This document shows, in pieces, positions 61,158 through 64,000 of a stretch of DNA of 64,000 bases (its first letter is position 1; every line of letters begins with the position of its first letter). The notes below the pieces were generated by a model. That model was given only the letters and a program-made list of their open reading frames with translations. It did not search any database and had not been told where the DNA came from. The position numbers were made by a program, and so were the translations under genes. The DNA comes from Planctomycetota bacterium (GTDB taxonomy: Bacteria > Planctomycetota > Phycisphaerae > Phycisphaerales > UBA1924), in contig CP053450.1 in assembly GCA_013285505.1 (NCBI GenBank), forward strand, positions 2,650,796 through 2,714,795, read 5' to 3'.

Positions 61158-62193
61158 CTACCGGCAGACGTTCCAGCCGTTCAGAAAGCAAAGCACGTCC
61201 TGCGAGTTGATCGTGCTATCGCAGTTGCAGTCTGCCGTCCCATCGAGCGCATTCCAAGAGTTGAGGAACGCGAGAAAGTCGCGTGAGTCGATGACGCTGT
61301 CGTCGTTGTAGTTCGCGTATTCACAGACTCTGTCGGTCCCGTCCTCTCCCCAGAACTGCACCATCGCCCCCAACGGGTCCGGGCACAGGCCGAAGCTGTA
61401 GGTGTAGCACTCGCTGGTGGTGTGCGTGCGATCGATCGTGGCGACATCGTCGAACTGCTCGGTAGCCTGCGTGCCCCGCTGATTGTCACCACCGTATTCA
61501 GTGCCCCACAGCATCGGCTGGGCGCAGGTCGCGGGAATCAAGTCGCCCGACGAGGTCACGCCTTGGACGAAGTACAGGAGGTACGACCCGGTGCCGCGCG
61601 TCGGAATGGTCCAGGCGCCCGGGCTCTGGGTGACATTCGCGTAGTAGTACGCACCCGGATTGCAGCTCAATGGCCCGAAGTCGAGAATCCAGCCGCTGTA
61701 GTCGAAAGAGTCCGGCTCGCAAGGGACGGAGTCCTGCGTGAATACCGCGATCATGCACGACTCGATCTCGTTGCATGACCACATCCATGCCAGGTCGACG
61801 CGGGAAAGGCCGGCACCCTGGTCGGCCTCTGCGGTCACGGTCATGTCATTGGCCACAAACATGTTGCAGTAGCTGGTACCGAAGAACCAGCGACTGGTGC
61901 TCGTGGTGAAGCAGCCGCCGGTGTCGTCCATATAGCCATCGCTGTCGTTGTCGCCAAAGCAGTCGAACACGCGCGACAATCCACCGCGGCAAGGATCCGG
62001 CGGCCGGCTGTACCCGCCCCACTCCGACACCACCCGAAACTCGCCCCCCACATACCGCGCCTGGGCCACCCGCTGCGGCACCACCTCGATCGCGTTGTCG
62101 AGCCGCTGCAGCTGCCGGCTTGTCCTGCTGCGCAGTGGCCGCGGCCACGCCCGCGCACATTCCCGCCCAAACACAGATATCCCTCGCCCGCAT
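61158..62193 (-). CDS. Secreted dockerin-tailed array protein 3 (frame break near 62113)
   Basis: Paralog of about 345 residues; the ATG at 62193 aligns with copy 2, although a second ATG at 62196 is adjacent. The signal peptide is MRARDICVWAGMCAGVAAAT. At 62110-62116 the sequence reads AGCTGCC where copy 2 has AGCGCC. That extra T breaks the frame after QQDKPA, and the sequence resumes LQRLDNAIEVVPQRVAQARY. This is a direct, paralog-supported example of an insertion at an AGCGC site. The dockerin has NDDSVIDSRDFLAFLNSWNA and NCDSTINSQDVLCFLNGWNV. The mid-domain blocks match copy 2 closely. Confidence 0.82.
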
Positions 62194-62236
62194 CATGCCG
62201 CCCTCCCGTCACCGCGCGTGCGTGATCTCCCAGAGC

Positions 62237-63268
62237 CTACCGACACGCGTTCCAGATATTCAGGAAACACAGGAAGTCCTGCGTGTTCACCGTGCTGTCG
62301 CCGTTGCAGTTGGCGCGGGCCTCTCCGGCGTTCCACGAGTTCAGGAAGTCGAGGAAGTCCTGCGTGTTGACCGTGCTGTCGCCGTTGTAGTTGGCGTAGT
62401 CGCAGGGGTCGCTGCTGGCCTCGCCCCAGAGCTGGACCATCGCACCGAGCGGGCCGGGGCAGAAACCGAAGCTGTATGTGTGGCACTCCGAGATCGTGTG
62501 TACGCCGTCGGCGAGCACATCGTCGTCGTACTGCTCGGTGACCTGCGTGCCCCGCTGGTTGTCGCCGCCGTACTCGGTGCCCCACAGCATGGGCTGTGCG
62601 CACGTCGCGAGGGCCAGCCCGCCCGACGAGGTCTGGCCGCTGGCAAAGTAGAGGATGTGCGAGCCGGTGCCGCCCGTGGGGATCGGCCAGGTGCCCGTGC
62701 TCAGGGTGGCGTTGGTGTAGTAGTACCCGCCGGGGTTGCAGCTCAGGGTGCCGAAGTCGAACACCCAGCCGCTGTAGTCGAAGCTGTCGGGATCGCAGGG
62801 AACAGAGTCCTGGGTGAAGACGGCGACGAGGCACGGCTCGGTCCCGAAGCCCCGGCAGGTCCACTGCCACGCGAAGTCGATGCGGGCGAACCCGGCGTCG
62901 AGATCGGTCTTCTCCCACACAGTGTGGTCGGCGCTGACGAACATGTTGCAGTACGAGGTGCCGAAGAAGTACCGGGTGTTGCTCGCGGTGAAGCACCCGC
63001 CGGTGTCGTCCATGAAGCCGTCGCTGTCGTTGTCGCCGAAGCAGTCAAAGACGCGGACGTCAGCGGCCCGCAACGCGCCGCCGCTGTAGTCGGCCCAAGC
63101 GGACACGACGCGGGCAGCACTGTGCTCGAACCGGACCCTGGCGACGCGCTGGGGCGTGACCTCGAACGCGTTGTCGAGCCGCCGCAGCTCGGGCTTGTCT
63201 CCCGCGACGGCCACAGCCGCGGCACTCGCGCACAAGCCAACGCAAACCAACAGGCGATGCGGATGCAT
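62237..63268 (-). CDS. Secreted dockerin-tailed array protein 4
   Basis: A 343-residue intact paralog. GGAG lies seven bases before the ATG at 63268; the signal peptide is MHPHRLLVCVGLCASAAAVA. The domain blocks are VFDCFGDNDSDGFMDDTGGC, YFFGTSYCNMFVSADHTVWE, TQDSVPCDPDSFDYSGWVFD, GSHILYFASG and CAQPMLWGTEYGGDNQRGTQ. The dockerin consists of two near-identical EF-hands (NGDSTVNTQDFLDFLNSWNA, NGDSTVNTQDFLCFLNIWNA). The last roughly 150 bases are almost identical to copy 5, although the N-termini differ from copies 2 and 3. Confidence 0.86.
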   Translation of the reverse strand: MHPHRLLVCVGLCASAAAVAVAGDKPELRRLDNAFEVTPQRVARVRFEHSAARVVSAWADYSGGALRAADVRVFDCFGDNDSDGFMDDTGGCFTASNTRYFFGTSYCNMFVSADHTVWEKTDLDAGFARIDFAWQWTCRGFGTEPCLVAVFTQDSVPCDPDSFDYSGWVFDFGTLSCNPGGYYYTNATLSTGTWPIPTGGTGSHILYFASGQTSSGGLALATCAQPMLWGTEYGGDNQRGTQVTEQYDDDVLADGVHTISECHTYSFGFCPGPLGAMVQLWGEASSDPCDYANYNGDSTVNTQDFLDFLNSWNAGEARANCNGDSTVNTQDFLCFLNIWNACR

Positions 63269-63308
63269 GGATAATCTCCCGACGCGTGATGTCGAACCAA
63301 ACCGGGCG

Positions 63309-64000
63309 CTACCGGCACGCGTTCCAGATATTCAGGAAGCACAGGAAGTCCTGCGTGTTCACCGTGCTGTCGCCGTTGCAATTAGCCCGGGCATCTCCGG
63401 CGTTCCACGAGTTCAGGAAGTCGAGGAAGTCCTGCGTGTTGACCGTGCTGTCGCCGTTGTAGTTGGCGTAGTCGCACGGGTCGTCGCACCGTTCCTGCCA
63501 GAACCCCGCCGCGGCACCCAGCTCGAACGGGCACTCATCGATCGTGTAGTCGTAACACTCGCCGGTCCCGTGGTCGCCGTCCGCCGGGTTGTCGTCGTCG
63601 AGCTGCTCCGGGCCCTGCGTGCCGGGGGCGCTCGGGTCGCCCCGGTCCTCGCCGGTCGCCCAGAGCATCGGCTGCGCGCACGTCGCCAGCAGCAACGCAC
63701 CCGACGTCGTCACCTCCTGCGCAAAGAACAGGGCGTACGACCCCGTGCCGCCGTCCGGCACCGGCCACGTGCCCGCGCTGCTGAGATCGGCATTGGAGTA
63801 GTAGTAGCCGCCGGGGTTGCAGCTCAGCGTGCCGAAGTCGAGCAGCCAGCCCGAATACTCGAACGAGTCGTCGTCGCAGGGGACAGAGTCCTGCGTGAAG
63901 ACGCCGACGATGCAGGGCTCGGTGCCGAAGCCGCTGCACGTCCACTGCCACGCGAAGTCGATCCGCCGGAACCCCGTGTCGAGGTCGGTCTCGGCGCTCA
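63309..64000 (-). CDS. Secreted dockerin-tailed array protein 5, N-terminus outside window
   Basis: The C-terminal 230 residues of a fifth paralog are open to the window edge. They include QWTCSGFGTEPCIVGVFTQD, the DDDSFEYSGWLLDFGTLSCN segment, GSYALFFAQE and CAQPMLWATGEDRGDPSAPG, where copies 2-4 have WGTEYGGDNQRG. The dockerin is again NGDSTVNTQDFLDFLNSWNA plus NGDSTVNTQDFLCFLNIWNA. The signal peptide and DNDSDG loop should lie beyond 64000, and the array may extend further. It is 40 bases from copy 4. Confidence 0.82.
   Translation of the reverse strand, partial: SAETDLDTGFRRIDFAWQWTCSGFGTEPCIVGVFTQDSVPCDDDSFEYSGWLLDFGTLSCNPGGYYYSNADLSSAGTWPVPDGGTGSYALFFAQEVTTSGALLLATCAQPMLWATGEDRGDPSAPGTQGPEQLDDDNPADGDHGTGECYDYTIDECPFELGAAAGFWQERCDDPCDYANYNGDSTVNTQDFLDFLNSWNAGDARANCNGDSTVNTQDFLCFLNIWNACR

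Overview
The window is high-GC DNA (roughly two-thirds G+C) that looks like a chromosomal segment of a planctomycete, most likely class Phycisphaerae. The evidence is the gene content: secreted proteins with the LEDR/LEAR-VLLS leader motif, GC-type dockerin C-termini, two DUF1080 domains in one protein, a pair of membrane proteins ending in a CGYDL...CPECG zinc ribbon, a tricorn protease and the futalosine-pathway enzyme MqnD. No phage, transposase, integrase or CRISPR array is visible.

Layout. 1-4.9 kb: two uncharacterised genes, then ileS. 4.9-9.7 kb: an NtrC-type regulator and short histidine kinase pair, then a large LEDR surface protein. 9.8-13.6 kb: tricorn protease with a good terminator. 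13.7-19.7 kb: six same-strand genes, a membrane-fusion/FtsX/ATPase exporter followed by a RimB-like protease, RimK-like ligase and AstE/AspA-like deacylase. 20 kb: divergent tRNA-Asn and rpmE. 20.6-25.5 kb: cobalamin block with metH and a B12-binding/MeaB G-protein fusion. 25.5-32.6 kb: MATE transporter, SurA/PpiD-like protein, rpsD, purF and mqnD. 32.6-36.3 kb: a carbohydrate cluster (DUF1080 x2, Gfo/Idh/MocA, small membrane protein, sugar isomerase). 36.5-40.3 kb: a fused M14 carboxypeptidase and S9B dipeptidyl peptidase. 40.3-48.2 kb: glycerate kinase, DUF4190 protein, AtoE, FAH-family hydrolase, LEAR surface protein and argH. 48.2-54.6 kb: FG-GAP/dockerin protein, a 21-bp tandem repeat, lemA, two paralogous membrane proteins, smpB, atpC and a FecCD permease. 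54.6-56.7 kb: hairpin repeats and the zinc-ribbon paralog pair. 56.8-59 kb: TPR protein, recX, lipoprotein and rhodanese. 59-64 kb: at least five tandem paralogs of an undescribed secreted, dockerin-tailed family, repeating every ~1.07 kb and running off the window.

A caution affects most of the annotation. About 25 reading-frame breaks interrupt otherwise intact conserved genes (ileS, metH, purF, argH, smpB, atpC and others). At least twelve fall where AGCGC/GCGCT appears to have gained one base, usually reading AGCCGC/GCGGCT, in either orientation relative to the gene. Most of the rest are in G or C runs or GC dinucleotide repeats. This points to systematic sequence errors rather than pseudogenes, so interrupted genes are given as single features with the break located.

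The strongest candidates for undescribed biology are the dockerin-tailed array, the exporter plus RimB/RimK/AstE operon, the M14-S9B fusion, and the nested hairpin repeats around 52.8 and 54.6-55.1 kb.
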